This document shows positions 41,066 through 50,966 of a stretch of DNA of 64,000 nt, in pieces. The translations under genes and the position numbers were made by a program. This DNA comes from Clostridiaceae bacterium (GTDB lineage Bacteria > Bacillota > Clostridia > Lachnospirales > Lachnospiraceae). The stretch lies in contig CABJBA010000003.1 in the NCBI GenBank assembly GCA_902363735.1, forward strand, positions 248,001 through 312,000. Direction: 5' to 3'. The notes below the pieces were generated by a model. The model made no database searches. It was not told where the DNA came from and saw only the letters and a program-made list of their open reading frames with translations. The stretch's first letter is position 1, and the number at the start of each line of letters is the position of its first letter.

Positions 41066-42951
41066 AACAGGATGTCATATTTAAAAAAGATACGTTAAAA
41101 CGGCTTTTAAAAATGCTGGTCGAATTTTATCCGACTGCATTGCCGCTGGTGCTCGTCTGCATCGTATTCACAGCCGCTGTTTCCTCCATTCCCTCTATCT
41201 TTATGCAGAACATCATTGCAGTACTGGAAAAAAACCAGGGTAACGATTGGGCGCATGTAGGACCTCAGATCCTGCGTCTGGTATCCATACTGGCTGGGCT
41301 GTATGCGGTTTCCCTGGTGTCGGCGCTGGCCTATAATCAAGCTATGGCTGTTATCACTCAGGGTGCACTTAAAAAAATGCGGGAAAGACTGTTTCATAAA
41401 ATGCAGGACCTTCCCATCCGTTTTTTTGATACTCATCCCCACGGCGATATTATGAGCCATTATACCAATGACATTGATACTCTCAGGCAGCTTATTTCGC
41501 AGAGTATACCGCAGCTTCTTATCTCAACAGTCACTGTGATCACGCTTTTAAGCATTATGCTTTACTTCAGTGTGTGGATGACCGCAGTTGTGCTCAGTGG
41601 TATGGTTGTCATGGTAACTGTTGTAAAAAAGCTGGGTGGCAATTCTGCAAAAAACTTTATACTCCAGCAGCATTCTCTGGGTAAAACTGAGGGCTTCATT
41701 CAGGAAATAATGAACGGCCAGAAGGTAGTAAAAGTTTTTTGTCATGAGGATGATGCTAAGGCAGATTTTGATGCTATCAATGACCAGTTGTTCAGGGATT
41801 CGGAGCAAGCCAACAAGTTTGCCAATATTCTCCCACCCATTCTCATGAATATCGGAAACCTGATCTACGTTACCGTTGCTATGGCAGGCGGGATATTCCT
41901 GCTGGCAAAGGTTAATAATTTAAGTATTTCAGGACTTCCCTTCACGATTAGTATAGTAGTTCCATTTTTAAACATAACCCGGCAGTTTTCCGGTAATATC
42001 AATCAGGTGTCCCAGCAAATAAATGCGGTGGTCATGGGACTGGCAGGGGCAGAACGTATCTTTACAGTATTGGATGAAGTATCCGAAGAGGACAGAGGAT
42101 TTATCACTCTCGTCAATGCCAAAGAAGAAAGCGGTGTTCTTACGGAATGTTCAGAGCGCACAGGGCTTTGGGCATGGAAGCAGCCTCTGCCCGATGGTAC
42201 GGTGCGCTATACCAAGCTTGAGGGCAATGTCCGCCTGCAGGAAGTGGATTTTGAATACGAAAAGAATAAACCCATACTTCACAACATCACTCTGTTTGCA
42301 GAGCCAGGTCAGAAGGTGGCGTTTGTTGGCGCCACAGGTGCTGGAAAAACTACTATCACCAATCTTTTAAACCGCTTTTACGATATTGCTGACGGCAAGA
42401 TATTCTATGACGGCATCAATATCAACAAAATAAGGAAATCAGACCTGCGCCGTGCCATCGGCATGGTGCTTCAGGATACCAACCTGTTTACCGGTACTGT
42501 CATGGATAACATCCGCTATGGAAGACTTAATGCCACGGATGATGAATGTGAAGCGGCTGCCAGACTGGCCGGTGCCCACGACTTCATTACAAGACTGCCG
42601 GAGGGCTATCAGACCGGGCTTTCCAGTAATGGCAGCAACCTTTCCCAAGGGCAGAGGCAGCTTATCGCCATTGCACGGGCGGCAGTGGCAGACCCGCCGG
42701 TAATGGTATTGGATGAGGCAACTTCTTCTATTGATACTCGTACTGAGTCCATTGTGCAAAGAGGCATGGATGCTCTTATGAAAGAGCGCACCGTCTTTGT
42801 GATTGCCCATCGTCTATCCACAGTTCAAAACTCCGATGTCATTATGGTACTTGAACGTGGTGAAATTATTGAACGAGGCAGCCATGCACAGCTGATTGAA
42901 GAAAACGGTAAGTATTACCAGCTTTATACCGGCGCATTTGAACTTGAATAG
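41062..42951 (+). CDS. ABC exporter half-transporter, catalytic-glutamate subunit
   Basis: 629 residues, exporter membrane domain (about 1-330) followed by an insertion (about 345-385) and a nucleotide-binding domain: Walker A GATGAGKTTI, signature LSQGQRQ (degenerate) and Walker B VMVLDEATSSIDTRTE. This complements the aspartate-type partner, giving the asymmetric composite sites of TM287/288-like transporters. It overlaps the upstream gene by ATGA and ends before a strong terminator. Substrate unknown; drug, peptide or lipid export is typical. Confidence 0.94.
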   Translation: MKQDVIFKKDTLKRLLKMLVEFYPTALPLVLVCIVFTAAVSSIPSIFMQNIIAVLEKNQGNDWAHVGPQILRLVSILAGLYAVSLVSALAYNQAMAVITQGALKKMRERLFHKMQDLPIRFFDTHPHGDIMSHYTNDIDTLRQLISQSIPQLLISTVTVITLLSIMLYFSVWMTAVVLSGMVVMVTVVKKLGGNSAKNFILQQHSLGKTEGFIQEIMNGQKVVKVFCHEDDAKADFDAINDQLFRDSEQANKFANILPPILMNIGNLIYVTVAMAGGIFLLAKVNNLSISGLPFTISIVVPFLNITRQFSGNINQVSQQINAVVMGLAGAERIFTVLDEVSEEDRGFITLVNAKEESGVLTECSERTGLWAWKQPLPDGTVRYTKLEGNVRLQEVDFEYEKNKPILHNITLFAEPGQKVAFVGATGAGKTTITNLLNRFYDIADGKIFYDGININKIRKSDLRRAIGMVLQDTNLFTGTVMDNIRYGRLNATDDECEAAARLAGAHDFITRLPEGYQTGLSSNGSNLSQGQRQLIAIARAAVADPPVMVLDEATSSIDTRTESIVQRGMDALMKERTVFVIAHRLSTVQNSDVIMVLERGEIIERGSHAQLIEENGKYYQLYTGAFELE

Positions 42952-42969
42952 CTATCTCTTGTAATTTCA

Positions 42970-43015
42970 ACAGGCTCCATGAACGGTCATATCAGCCGCC
43001 ATGGAGTCTGTTTTG
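42970..43015 (+). terminator. Terminator after the ABC exporter operon
   Basis: Arms ACAGGCTCCATG (42970-42981) and CATGGAGTCTGT (43000-43011), with one G-T pair, run into TTTT. It ends the marR-ABC operon. Confidence 0.85.
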
Positions 43016-43085
43016 TCATGAAATATTCCGATCACTTCTTTTACTTCCTGGATATTAATAAAAATAATCATTTAAAATGAAAAGT

Positions 43086-43114
43086 TTGCCGAATTTTGTC
43101 GATAGTGGTATAAT
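43086..43114 (+). promoter_or_regulatory. Promoter of the chemoreceptor gene
   Basis: -35 TTGCCG (43086-43091), 17-base spacer, -10 TATAAT (43109-43114). The leader of about 100 bases contains a stem ATTATTATT/AATAATAAT close to the ribosome site, function unknown. Confidence 0.7.
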
Positions 43115-43223
43115 ATGGAATAAGTCGAAAATCATAGTACGATTGTCTCTAATAGTAAGTCTCAGATTATTATTGAAAACCGGAAAGTTTTTTTCGAATA
43201 ATAATTTGGCAGAGGTATAAAAG

Positions 43224-45170
43224 ATGAAATATCTAAAGAGTAAAATGCTGTTTTTTGTTTCATTGTTATTAGGTTTTACCATTATATTTTTTACAACAAT
43301 TTCTTCCATTCTTTATTACAGCAGTTCTATGAAAGAATCCAAGAAAAATTCTTCCTATCTTGCAGCGGCATACCAGCAGGGCATTGATTCGGTGCTGAAT
43401 ATTTACCGCAATCAATTAAGTATTACTGCTTCTAAACGTTTTCTTACTGACGGAAAGACATCTGTTTCCGATCAGAAGCTGACGCTTCAGGAAGAAGCAG
43501 AGGTGTCAGGCTTTGAGTACATAACTGTGGCAGATGCACTTGGAGCCAATGATAAAGGGGATCCGGTTGCAGATCAGGAATTTTTCAAACAGGCAAAGAA
43601 CGGAGTCGCTTATATCTCCAATCCGTTTCTGAATGCAGAGCAGAAACTGATGGTCTATGTGGCTGCACCCATTGGAAGTACGGGTAAGGTCTTATATGGG
43701 GAACTGCCTTACCAGACCATCAGCGATGCTTTGACCAAGATAAAAATCGGGGAAAGCGGATATGCATTTGTTGTCAACAAGGACGGCACTACTGTGATCC
43801 ATCCTAATGCGGATAATGTTGCAAATCCTCAGAACTATATCGAACTGGCAAAACAAAATGCTTCCTATGCCCCTACGGCAAAGATCTTTCAGCAGATGAT
43901 GACCGGTGCCACTGGTACCGGATTTAGTTTCTACAATGGGGAAAGACGTCTGGTTGGTTATACGCCTCTTCTGGGACCAGAGGGCTGGTCGGTTGCAGTT
44001 ACCACACCCCTAACTCAGATTGAAGCAACGGTTCGGCTTACCATTACCATGTGTGTAATAACTGGAATTGTGATTTTATTACTGGCAATTTTAATTACCC
44101 GTGTGTTTGCCCGCAGACTTACAGACCCCATTGTTTCGGCAACCCATTGGATCGAATGTCTGGCGGAGGGAGATCTTCTGGTAGAAATACAGCCGGCAAA
44201 AGGAAAAGATGAAAGTGCCCGCCTGATTATGGCACTGCAAAATACCATTTTGGGCCTTCGCACCTATATTTCAGATATATCCAATGTGCTTTCTGCAGTA
44301 GCTTCCAAAGATTTGACAGTAAGAAGTTCCGTAGAGTATAAAGGAGATTTTATTCCTATAAAGACTGCACTGGATGAGATTATCAATTCTCTTAACAGCA
44401 CCTTGCACCACATTTCCGGATCAACGGATCAAGTACGGTGCAGCTCCGAACAAGTAGCCATGACCGGAAGGAATCTGGCAGAAAATTCATCAGAGCAGGC
44501 TGCAACAACGGAAGCACTGACTGACTCCCTGGAGATGGTTACTAATTACATTAAGGACAATGCTCAGTATTCTCTTTCTATGAAGGAAATAACCGAATCT
44601 GCTCTTTCAGAAACCCAAAGGGGCAATGTGGAAATGGGCAGATTATTAGAATCCATGGCCAATATCGAAAGTTTTTCCAAAAAAATCCAAAGTATTGTAA
44701 AGATTATTGATGATATTGCATTCCAGACCAATATTCTTGCACTGAATGCTGCGGTAGAAGCCGCCCGTGCCGGAGAGTTTGGAAAGGGTTTCTCTGTTGT
44801 GGCGGATGAAGTCCGTCAGTTGGCGTCCAAGAGTGCTGATGCGGCTAAACAGACCACTGATTTAATTCACAGCACCATAGAGTCTGTGGCTCAGGGAAAG
44901 AAAAATACAGAGCAGACGGCTGGAGTATTCCGTACAATTGTTGAACAGACCGGTACCATCAATACCCTTGTGACCAAAATATCCCAGTCTTTGGAGGATC
45001 AGTCCAACAGTGTTATGGAGCTGGAAGGGGGAATGCAGAAGATTTCCATGGTTACGCAGTCTAATTCAGCCACTGCTCAGGAAAGTGCTGCAACCAGTGA
45101 AGATTTGTTAAATCAGATGCATATGCTAAAAGAACTGGTAATGGAATTTAAAATTAATGAGTCTCTATAA
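43224..45170 (+). CDS. Methyl-accepting chemotaxis protein with dCache sensor
   Basis: 648-residue transmembrane chemoreceptor. TM1 (about 9-32), an extracellular double Cache domain (about 35-270, with [19 protein letters not shown], the usual Cache signature), TM2 (about 272-295), HAMP and a long cytoplasmic signalling domain whose hairpin tip reads [24 protein letters not shown], binding CheA/CheW. It is likely to sense small molecules such as amino acids or carboxylates. Its own promoter and terminator mark it as a single-gene unit. The flagellar and che genes are elsewhere. Confidence 0.95.
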   Translation: MKYLKSKMLFFVSLLLGFTIIFFTTISSILYYSSSMKESKKNSSYLAAAYQQGIDSVLNIYRNQLSITASKRFLTDGKTSVSDQKLTLQEEAEVSGFEYITVADALGANDKGDPVADQEFFKQAKNGVAYISNPFLNAEQKLMVYVAAPIGSTGKVLYGELPYQTISDALTKIKIGESGYAFVVNKDGTTVIHPNADNVANPQNYIELAKQNASYAPTAKIFQQMMTGATGTGFSFYNGERRLVGYTPLLGPEGWSVAVTTPLTQIEATVRLTITMCVITGIVILLLAILITRVFARRLTDPIVSATHWIECLAEGDLLVEIQPAKGKDESARLIMALQNTILGLRTYISDISNVLSAVASKDLTVRSSVEYKGDFIPIKTALDEIINSLNSTLHHISGSTDQVRCSSEQVAMTGRNLAENSSEQAATTEALTDSLEMVTNYIKDNAQYSLSMKEITESALSETQRGNVEMGRLLESMANIESFSKKIQSIVKIIDDIAFQTNILALNAAVEAARAGEFGKGFSVVADEVRQLASKSADAAKQTTDLIHSTIESVAQGKKNTEQTAGVFRTIVEQTGTINTLVTKISQSLEDQSNSVMELEGGMQKISMVTQSNSATAQESAATSEDLLNQMHMLKELVMEFKINESL

Positions 45171-45206
45171 TCCCAAAAGGGGGAGACATAATATTTCTTA
45201 ATAAAG

Positions 45207-45260
45207 TTCCCCATGCAGTTATTGATGGTTTAAATATCAATAAACTACATGGGGAATTTT
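45207..45260 (+). terminator. Terminator after the chemoreceptor gene
   Basis: Near-perfect arms at 45207-45226 and 45236-45256, about 20 bases each, followed by TTTT and later T-runs. The gene-free stretch 45171-45332 holds only this. Confidence 0.85.
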
Positions 45261-45332
45261 CGAGGTTTTTTTGTTTTTTTCCCTTCTGTTTTCTTTTGAA
45301 AACAGAAGGCGCTTTATAAAATACAATTTTCT

Positions 45333-45884
45333 CTACCGTACATATTTTACCATAACTGGAATCCCTGCAACCACCTCGACCACCATGTTGGCCGCCTTAC
45401 CAATGCTGCGGTTGACTTCTCCAAGAACTTTTCTGTATATCAGAGTTTCTTTGCTGTAGCTCTCCCCGTCAGAGAACACCTCATTGGTCACAATAATAAC
45501 ATGCTCTGCCTTTTCTTTTATGCTTTGGATTCCTCTTAGTATCTCTTCTGACACTGCACTTTTTTCCAGACATGGAGGCTCATTGGCTTCTCCCAGTCCG
45601 AACAATTCATTAGACACAAGATTGGACATGCATTCCAGAAGAATTATTCCTGGTTTCCCATCATCCGGCAGCTTCCGTTCTTTTAAATTGCGGTAGCACT
45701 CTACTGTCTCAAACTGTTTTTTTTCCCTCATCTGCCTGTGGCGTTCAATTCTTTGTCTGCATTCCTCATCCCAGGGCTTCATGGTGGCAATGTAAATCCG
45801 CCTTCCATGTCCCAGATTTACAGCCAGGTTTTCCGCATATTCTGATTTCCCGCTTCCACTTCCTCCTGCAATCAGTGTGATCAT
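45333..45884 (-). CDS. cobU: Adenosylcobinamide kinase / guanylyltransferase
   Basis: 183-residue complete CobU. It phosphorylates adenosylcobinamide and then transfers GMP to it. The P-loop is AGGSGSGKSEYAE. The guanylylated histidine lies in QRIERHRQMRE. The GTP-binding IILLECMSNLVSNELF, VIIVTNEVFSDG and the C-terminal YRKVLGEVNRSIGKAANMVVEVVAGIP are all kept, although the usual GRxNQ reads GEVNRSIGKAAN. Its ATG overlaps the cobT stop (ATGA-like). It is the last gene of the cbiD-cobU operon. It contrasts with the truncated CobU-like protein at 8073-8462. Confidence 0.95.
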   Translation of the reverse strand: MITLIAGGSGSGKSEYAENLAVNLGHGRRIYIATMKPWDEECRQRIERHRQMREKKQFETVECYRNLKERKLPDDGKPGIILLECMSNLVSNELFGLGEANEPPCLEKSAVSEEILRGIQSIKEKAEHVIIVTNEVFSDGESYSKETLIYRKVLGEVNRSIGKAANMVVEVVAGIPVMVKYVR

Positions 45885-46963
45885 CAGACACCTCCCAGAG
45901 GCTTATACTCTTCTATGCAAATATCTTGAAAGGAACTCATTTTCTTATAAACGCCCTGTGCCATGTCAAGCAATGGAATGGCAGCAACCGCACCGCTTCC
46001 TTCTCCCAGACACATACCGGCCTGTATGAAAGGAGTCAGTCCCAGTTCATCAAGAAGAAGTTTACCGGCAGGTTCTGCCGAAACATGAGACGCCAGCATA
46101 TAATCCCGGCATCCGGAATAAATCCGCTCCCCACAAAGAGCTGCAGTAGCAGAAATAAAACCATCCACCAATATGGGGATCCGACAGACCCCGCCTCCAA
46201 TGAATACACCCGTAAGACCGGCCAGATCAAATCCACCCATATAAGCCAGAATATCCACTACATCCCGGCATTCCGGCCCGTACCTTTCTATGGCTTCCCT
46301 GATTACCCGGACTTTTCTTACAAGCCCTTCATCACTTAATCCAGCTCCTCTTCCAGTCAGTTCCTCCGGATTTTTCTTCAAGATCATGGAAGAAACCGCA
46401 CTGCTGGTGGTGGTGTTTCCGATTCCCATTTCTCCAGTGGCAATCAATCCATAGCCTTTTTCTGCCAGTTCTTCAACAAGGTTGATTCCGGTTATGATAG
46501 CTTTTACAGTTTCTTCTCTTGTCATGGCTGGCTCTTTTTTAAAATTCCTTGTTCCGTAAGCAATCTTTCTGTTTACGAGCCTGTGGCGGCTGCCGGACTT
46601 TAAATCCCTGGCAACTCCCATATCCACGGGAAACACGTCAACTTTGGCATGCTCAGCCATAATACAGACACTGCTGTTTCCTTCTGTCATGTTTTCCGTC
46701 ACAACAGCAGTTACTTCCTGACCTGTCTGGGTAACCCCTTCCTCTACAATTCCGTTGTCACCGCATAAAATTAAAAGGGCACGTTTTTCTATATCTGCCT
46801 CCCAAGTGCCTTTGATACCGGCTATTTTCACTATGCACTCTTCCAATGTTCCCAGACTGTTGAGAGGTTTTGCCACCTTTGCCCATTTCAGACGTGCCAT
46901 TTCCATGGACCTTTCATCTAAAGGACGAATCCGGGATAAATATGGTTGTAATTCTCCGTTCAT
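45884..46963 (-). CDS. cobT: Nicotinate-nucleotide-dimethylbenzimidazole phosphoribosyltransferase
   Basis: 359-residue CobT, which activates the lower-ligand base to alpha-ribazole phosphate using nicotinate mononucleotide. Marks are LCGDNGIVEEGVTQTGQEV, the nucleotide loop GEMGIGNTTTSSAV, GRGAGLSDEGL and the C-terminal catalytic LGEGSGAVAAIPLLD (Glu). No dimethylbenzimidazole synthesis genes (bluB or bza) are in the window, so the base may be scavenged or another base used. It lies between a GNAT gene (3 bases) and cobU (overlap). Confidence 0.96.
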   Translation of the reverse strand: MNGELQPYLSRIRPLDERSMEMARLKWAKVAKPLNSLGTLEECIVKIAGIKGTWEADIEKRALLILCGDNGIVEEGVTQTGQEVTAVVTENMTEGNSSVCIMAEHAKVDVFPVDMGVARDLKSGSRHRLVNRKIAYGTRNFKKEPAMTREETVKAIITGINLVEELAEKGYGLIATGEMGIGNTTTSSAVSSMILKKNPEELTGRGAGLSDEGLVRKVRVIREAIERYGPECRDVVDILAYMGGFDLAGLTGVFIGGGVCRIPILVDGFISATAALCGERIYSGCRDYMLASHVSAEPAGKLLLDELGLTPFIQAGMCLGEGSGAVAAIPLLDMAQGVYKKMSSFQDICIEEYKPLGGV

Positions 46964-46966
46964 TTC

Positions 46967-47509
46967 TTAGACCTTTCCTTGCAGAAGTTTTTCATACAGC
47001 CTAAACCAGTTCAAACCAAAGGTTCCATATCCCAGATCAGCAGTTCCCATATACTCATATCCCGAACTTTCATAAAGGCGTATGGCAGGGGCATTATGCT
47101 CGTAAACATCAAGCCGAATCACTTTTCTTCCCTCTTCTTCTGCCTTTTTCTCCGCGAACTCCAGAATCAATCTGCCGGTTCCTGACCTTAAGTAATCCGG
47201 ATGTACCATAAAGGTATGAATTACAGCCACTTCTTCCACAACTGCTCCATTTTTCCATGGTACTGAATCATAACCCTTTTCCTGTTTTTGGTTGACAATC
47301 ACAGAACCGGCAATTTCACCTGATAAACGAGCCACATAAAGCGTACCTTCTTTTGCAGCTTCCTCTGCGTCCGTACGGGTAGGATAGATCCCCTTTTTCC
47401 AGCCAGGATAATTGGTATGGCTTTCTAAATATTCAGTAACTGTATCATATAACACTGATATCTCTTGAATATCCTGCTCTGTTCCCTGTTTTATCTCCAA
47501 ATCATTCAT
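46967..47509 (-). CDS. GNAT-family N-acetyltransferase inside the cobalamin operon
   Basis: 180 residues with a complete GNAT fold: LYVARLSGEIAGSVIVNQ, VEEVAVIHTFMVHPDYLRSGTGRLILEFAEKKAEEEG (acetyl-CoA loop, in variant form SGTGRL), and RLDVYEHNAPAIRLYESSGYEYMG. It is spaced 4 bases from cbiA and 3 bases from cobT, so it is embedded in the operon. No cobalamin step needs an acetyltransferase, so it may be a passenger or act on a precursor. Substrate unknown. Confidence 0.9.
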   Translation of the reverse strand: MNDLEIKQGTEQDIQEISVLYDTVTEYLESHTNYPGWKKGIYPTRTDAEEAAKEGTLYVARLSGEIAGSVIVNQKQEKGYDSVPWKNGAVVEEVAVIHTFMVHPDYLRSGTGRLILEFAEKKAEEEGRKVIRLDVYEHNAPAIRLYESSGYEYMGTADLGYGTFGLNWFRLYEKLLQGKV

Positions 47510-47513
47510 TTAT

Positions 47514-48911
47514 TTATTCTCCCTTTGATGATATGACACGAAATTCCTCACAGGCCTCTACAAACCGTCCCGGCAAAACAGGATTGGAGGGATAATAAAA
47601 ATGAGGAAAGCCGGCCAGCAGATTCCTTCCGGCGTGAATGCAGTCCCAGCTTTTCTTCTGCCCTGGCTTTTTTGCTTCCATGTGGTTTCCATTATCCGTA
47701 CTGTCCCAATAATGGAATTCATGACCCCGTATGGATTCTCCTGTTTTAATAAAACCTGTGTTTTCTTTGGAAAAAGCTTCGATATAGCCAAATCTCATAA
47801 GGCGTTCCGTCGGAAATACCTTTCCATGTATGACTCCGGCCATGGGATAGACCTGATGGTCCCTTGTCTCCATCTCCTGGTGAAGGTACATAAAACCTCC
47901 GCATTCAGCCAGTATAGGCATGGAGCTCTCTGATGCCCTCTGGATTTCCCGCAGCATAGATTGGTTCCCGGATAATTCTCCAGCGTATAATTCCGGATAC
48001 CCTCCTCCCAGCAGCAGACCGCAAATTCCTTTTGGAAGGCTTTTATCATGAATCGGACTGAACGGGATCAGCTCTGCTCCCATTTCTTCCAGAAGCTTTA
48101 TATTTTCCTGGTAGTAAAAACAAAATGCTTCATCCTTTGCAATCCCTACTGGCACCCGGATCCGGCCAACTGACTTACTTATGGACTCATTTGTCCCCTC
48201 CTGGATTAAAGGCAAAGTTCCGGCACCTTCAGCCAGCTCAATCAAACCATCCAGATCCAGGGTGTCCTCTAATTTTAAAGCCAGCCGGTCCAGCTGCTCC
48301 TTTAATCCCTTTGCCTCCTCCGGAAGCACCAGGCCCAGATGGCGGCTTTCAAGGCATCCCTCCTCACACTCCGGCAAATACCCATAAACCCGGATTCCCA
48401 GGTCCTCTATAGCGGGTTTTAACCGCTCTGCCATAACTTTAGAAGTCCTGTTTAAAATCACCCCGCAGATGTGGCTGTCTTTTTTATATTCTAAAAACCC
48501 TTTTACCACAGCGGCCATGGACAGACTGGCACCTTTGCAGTCCAAAACCAGAACAACCGGAGCTTCAACCCCACAGGCCACCTCATAAGAACTGGCCCAT
48601 ATGCTGTTTCCTCCGACTCCGTCATAATAGCCCATAACACCCTCAATAACAGAAATCCCGGCCTCCTTCGCTCCATTGGCAAATATGTTTCTCACCTTTT
48701 CTTTTTCCAGAAAAAAGGTGTCCAGATTTCCTCCATCTATACCCAGGACATATTTATGAAACATGGGGTCAATATAATCCGGACCGCATTTAAAAGAGCG
48801 GCAGGATAAGTTTCTTCTTAAAAATGCAGTTAAAAGCCCGCAGGTCATCATGGTTTTGCCACTGCCGCTCTTAGGAGCAGCCAGCATCAGTCTTGGAAAA
48901 TCACTTTTCAA
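47514..48911 (-). CDS. cbiA: Cobyrinate a,c-diamide synthase
   Basis: 466-residue CbiA/CobB that amidates the a and c side chains of cobyrinate with glutamine and ATP. The nucleotide domain has LMLAAPKSGSGKTMMTCGLL and FKCGPDYIDPMFH; the C-terminal GATase domain has the nucleophile cysteine in PILAECGGFMYL. I choose the TTG at 48911, since AAGGAGG lies eight bases ahead and the protein then starts MKSDFPRLMLAAPKSGSGKT-like, as homologues do. This start overlaps cbiT by 11 bases. An ATG at 48935 would give eight more residues. Confidence 0.94.
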   Translation of the reverse strand: MKSDFPRLMLAAPKSGSGKTMMTCGLLTAFLRRNLSCRSFKCGPDYIDPMFHKYVLGIDGGNLDTFFLEKEKVRNIFANGAKEAGISVIEGVMGYYDGVGGNSIWASSYEVACGVEAPVVLVLDCKGASLSMAAVVKGFLEYKKDSHICGVILNRTSKVMAERLKPAIEDLGIRVYGYLPECEEGCLESRHLGLVLPEEAKGLKEQLDRLALKLEDTLDLDGLIELAEGAGTLPLIQEGTNESISKSVGRIRVPVGIAKDEAFCFYYQENIKLLEEMGAELIPFSPIHDKSLPKGICGLLLGGGYPELYAGELSGNQSMLREIQRASESSMPILAECGGFMYLHQEMETRDHQVYPMAGVIHGKVFPTERLMRFGYIEAFSKENTGFIKTGESIRGHEFHYWDSTDNGNHMEAKKPGQKKSWDCIHAGRNLLAGFPHFYYPSNPVLPGRFVEACEEFRVISSKGE

Positions 48912-49476
48912 GCAGGGTTCCTCCTTCCCCTCCAAAGGAAATCACATAAACCGGATTCTGCCCCATCATCAGGTGATAATCCCCTGCTTCTTTGGCCCTG
49001 GAAACCTGCACCTGAACGATCTCTGCAGCAATGGAATGATCTTTTAACCAGGTTAATATTTCCGAAAGAGATTCCAGTGCAAGGACATTGATAACAATAC
49101 GTGCCCTGGGATTCTTAAGGAGAACAAGGGCAAGAACCTCATTCATGGAGCCTGAGGTTCCACCCACAAATACATGAGTAGGCGCTTCAAGGCTTTCCAT
49201 GGCCTCTGGAGCTATTCCTTCCACGATTTCCAGACACCCTGCATGAAACCGTTCTTTGTTAGCTTTTATCAGGCTGATGGCTTCCTCTTTTCTTTCAATG
49301 GCATAAACCTTGCCATTTTTAAGAAAGGAAGCAGCTTCCACAGACACAGAACCTGTGCCTGCTCCCACATCGTACAGGACAGAACCCTCTTCCAGCTCCA
49401 GCTTTGATATGGAAACAGCCCTGACCTCACTTTTGGTCATGGGCACCTCTCCCCGGATAAACAGTTCATCTCTCAT
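48901..49476 (-). CDS. cbiT: Cobalt-precorrin-6B C15-methyltransferase (decarboxylating)
   Basis: 191-residue SAM methyltransferase CbiT that methylates C15 and decarboxylates the C12 acetate. It starts MRDELFIRGEVPMTKSEVRA, the typical CbiT start, followed by the SAM motif VLYDVGAGTGSVSVEAASF and FVGGTSGSMNEVL. The ATG at 49476 follows GAGG by seven bases. In many bacteria CbiE and CbiT are one protein; here CbiT is separate and CbiE is fused to CbiJ in the gene just upstream. Confidence 0.95.
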   Translation of the reverse strand: MRDELFIRGEVPMTKSEVRAVSISKLELEEGSVLYDVGAGTGSVSVEAASFLKNGKVYAIERKEEAISLIKANKERFHAGCLEIVEGIAPEAMESLEAPTHVFVGGTSGSMNEVLALVLLKNPRARIVINVLALESLSEILTWLKDHSIAAEIVQVQVSRAKEAGDYHLMMGQNPVYVISFGGEGGTLLEK

Positions 49477-49502
49477 AGATTGCCTCTTTTCCGCCCATGT
49501 TT

Positions 49503-50966
49503 TCAGGGCATAAGGGTATGCCTGCAAGGTGCTTCCCCTTCTCTTTCAATCAACAATACGGATAAAACATCAAATTCCCGGTTCACCAGTATTCCCGGTG
49601 TTCCAACCGTAATTCTTTCATCAGAATAGGACAGCCGTTCCCCTACCGAAATTTTCACATGGTCAAATCCTTGTTCCTCAAGAAGAGTGCAAAGACTTTT
49701 TACCGTATGGGTTCCGTCTAACAAAGCAAAAACCCTGGAATTTTTCTTTAATTCCTCTATGATATCACATTCCCGTCCATGAAGACTTAAAAGACGGACA
49801 TCTTCCCAACCTGTATTCAATCTGGAGCACAAGTATGATACAGAAGATATTCCAGGAAATACTGACATCTCATACTCCAAACGATATGGTTCCCGGCTTA
49901 AAGACTCAGCCATCTTCTTTGCTCCGCTGTAAAATCCGGTGTCACCGGAATATAAAATACCGATTCTGCGGCATTCTCCATGATTTGTCAGCCAGGGAAG
50001 TATGTCTTTACTTAAATAAAATGGAATTTTCCTGGCTTTGGGTGCTGCATGGGAAGTTTCAAGAAGCATCCGCTCTGCACCAAATACCACATCACAATTC
50101 TGCAACGCTTTCCAGGCTCCCACTGTCATCTGGTCCTGTCCGCCCATTCCAACTCCGATCAATGAAATACTTTTCTTTTCCGGAGGTATAGCAGGCCCTT
50201 CCACAGTTTTCCATCGCTTTAATACTTCCATCGCTTCCTCAGTGGTAATTCCATCTTCCTTTACCGGACGTCCCACTACAACTGTGGTAATGCCGCATTC
50301 TGCTGCTGCCCCCATTTTTTCAGGAAAACCTCCCGCATTTCCGGCTTCTTTTGTCACCAGATACCGGATATCATACTGCTTTATCATGGCCCGGTTCATT
50401 TCCACCGAAAAAGGACCCTGCATTCCAATCAAATGATTCCCTTTTATTCCTATCTGTTCACAGGCAAAAATGACGGATAGAGCAGGAAGAACCCTTGCAT
50501 AAATCCGTTCTTCCCAGAAATTCATGGCCGTATAACTGGAAAGCTCCTTGCTCCCTGTTGTCACAAGAACATTTCCTGTCTGCTTATCCAGATAAAAAAC
50601 TGCCTCCTCCACCGAATCCACCCATACGATGCTCCCCTTTCTCTCAAAATCTTCTGAGGATTCCCGGAGCACCCGAATGTGTCTGATCTCTGCTTTTTGG
50701 CAAGATGTGAGAATATTTTGACTCACAACTGCCGCATAAGGATGGGTAGCATCAAGAACCAGAGTGATTTTCTTTTCTCTTATAAAGTCTTCCATTTGGC
50801 AGGCGTCCATGGGAGATTTTTGGATATGCAGGTATTTGCTTTCAGGAAGCACCATTTCTCCATATCCGGTGGCTACACTGACCCATGCATGAATCCTCTG
50901 TTCATGGCAGTATTCTGCCAGAATCCGGCCTTCCGTAGTGCCTCCAAAAATAAGAATTTTACACAT
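49503..50966 (-). CDS. CbiJ-CbiE fusion: precorrin-6A reductase plus C5-methyltransferase
   Basis: 487-residue bifunctional protein. Residues about 1-255 are CbiJ/CobK, the NAD(P)H-dependent cobalt-precorrin-6A reductase (ILIFGGTTEGRILAEYC, LDATHPYAAVVSQNI, TGSKELSSY, KEAGNAGGFPEK). Residues about 265-487 are CbiE, the C5-methyltransferase (SISLIGVGMGGQDQMTVGAW, ILYSGDTGFYSGAKKM, VFPGISSVSYLCSRL, LLSLHGRE). The two act on successive intermediates, so fusion could channel the unstable substrate. The gene overlaps cbiH at its start and precedes cbiT by 26 bases. Confidence 0.95.
   Translation of the reverse strand: MCKILIFGGTTEGRILAEYCHEQRIHAWVSVATGYGEMVLPESKYLHIQKSPMDACQMEDFIREKKITLVLDATHPYAAVVSQNILTSCQKAEIRHIRVLRESSEDFERKGSIVWVDSVEEAVFYLDKQTGNVLVTTGSKELSSYTAMNFWEERIYARVLPALSVIFACEQIGIKGNHLIGMQGPFSVEMNRAMIKQYDIRYLVTKEAGNAGGFPEKMGAAAECGITTVVVGRPVKEDGITTEEAMEVLKRWKTVEGPAIPPEKKSISLIGVGMGGQDQMTVGAWKALQNCDVVFGAERMLLETSHAAPKARKIPFYLSKDILPWLTNHGECRRIGILYSGDTGFYSGAKKMAESLSREPYRLEYEMSVFPGISSVSYLCSRLNTGWEDVRLLSLHGRECDIIEELKKNSRVFALLDGTHTVKSLCTLLEEQGFDHVKISVGERLSYSDERITVGTPGILVNREFDVLSVLLIEREGEAPCRHTLMP

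Noticed and set aside
43115..43223. Riboswitch in the chemoreceptor leader
   Set aside because: Only an AT-rich stem is visible; no known aptamer core (for example cyclic-di-GMP) was recognised.
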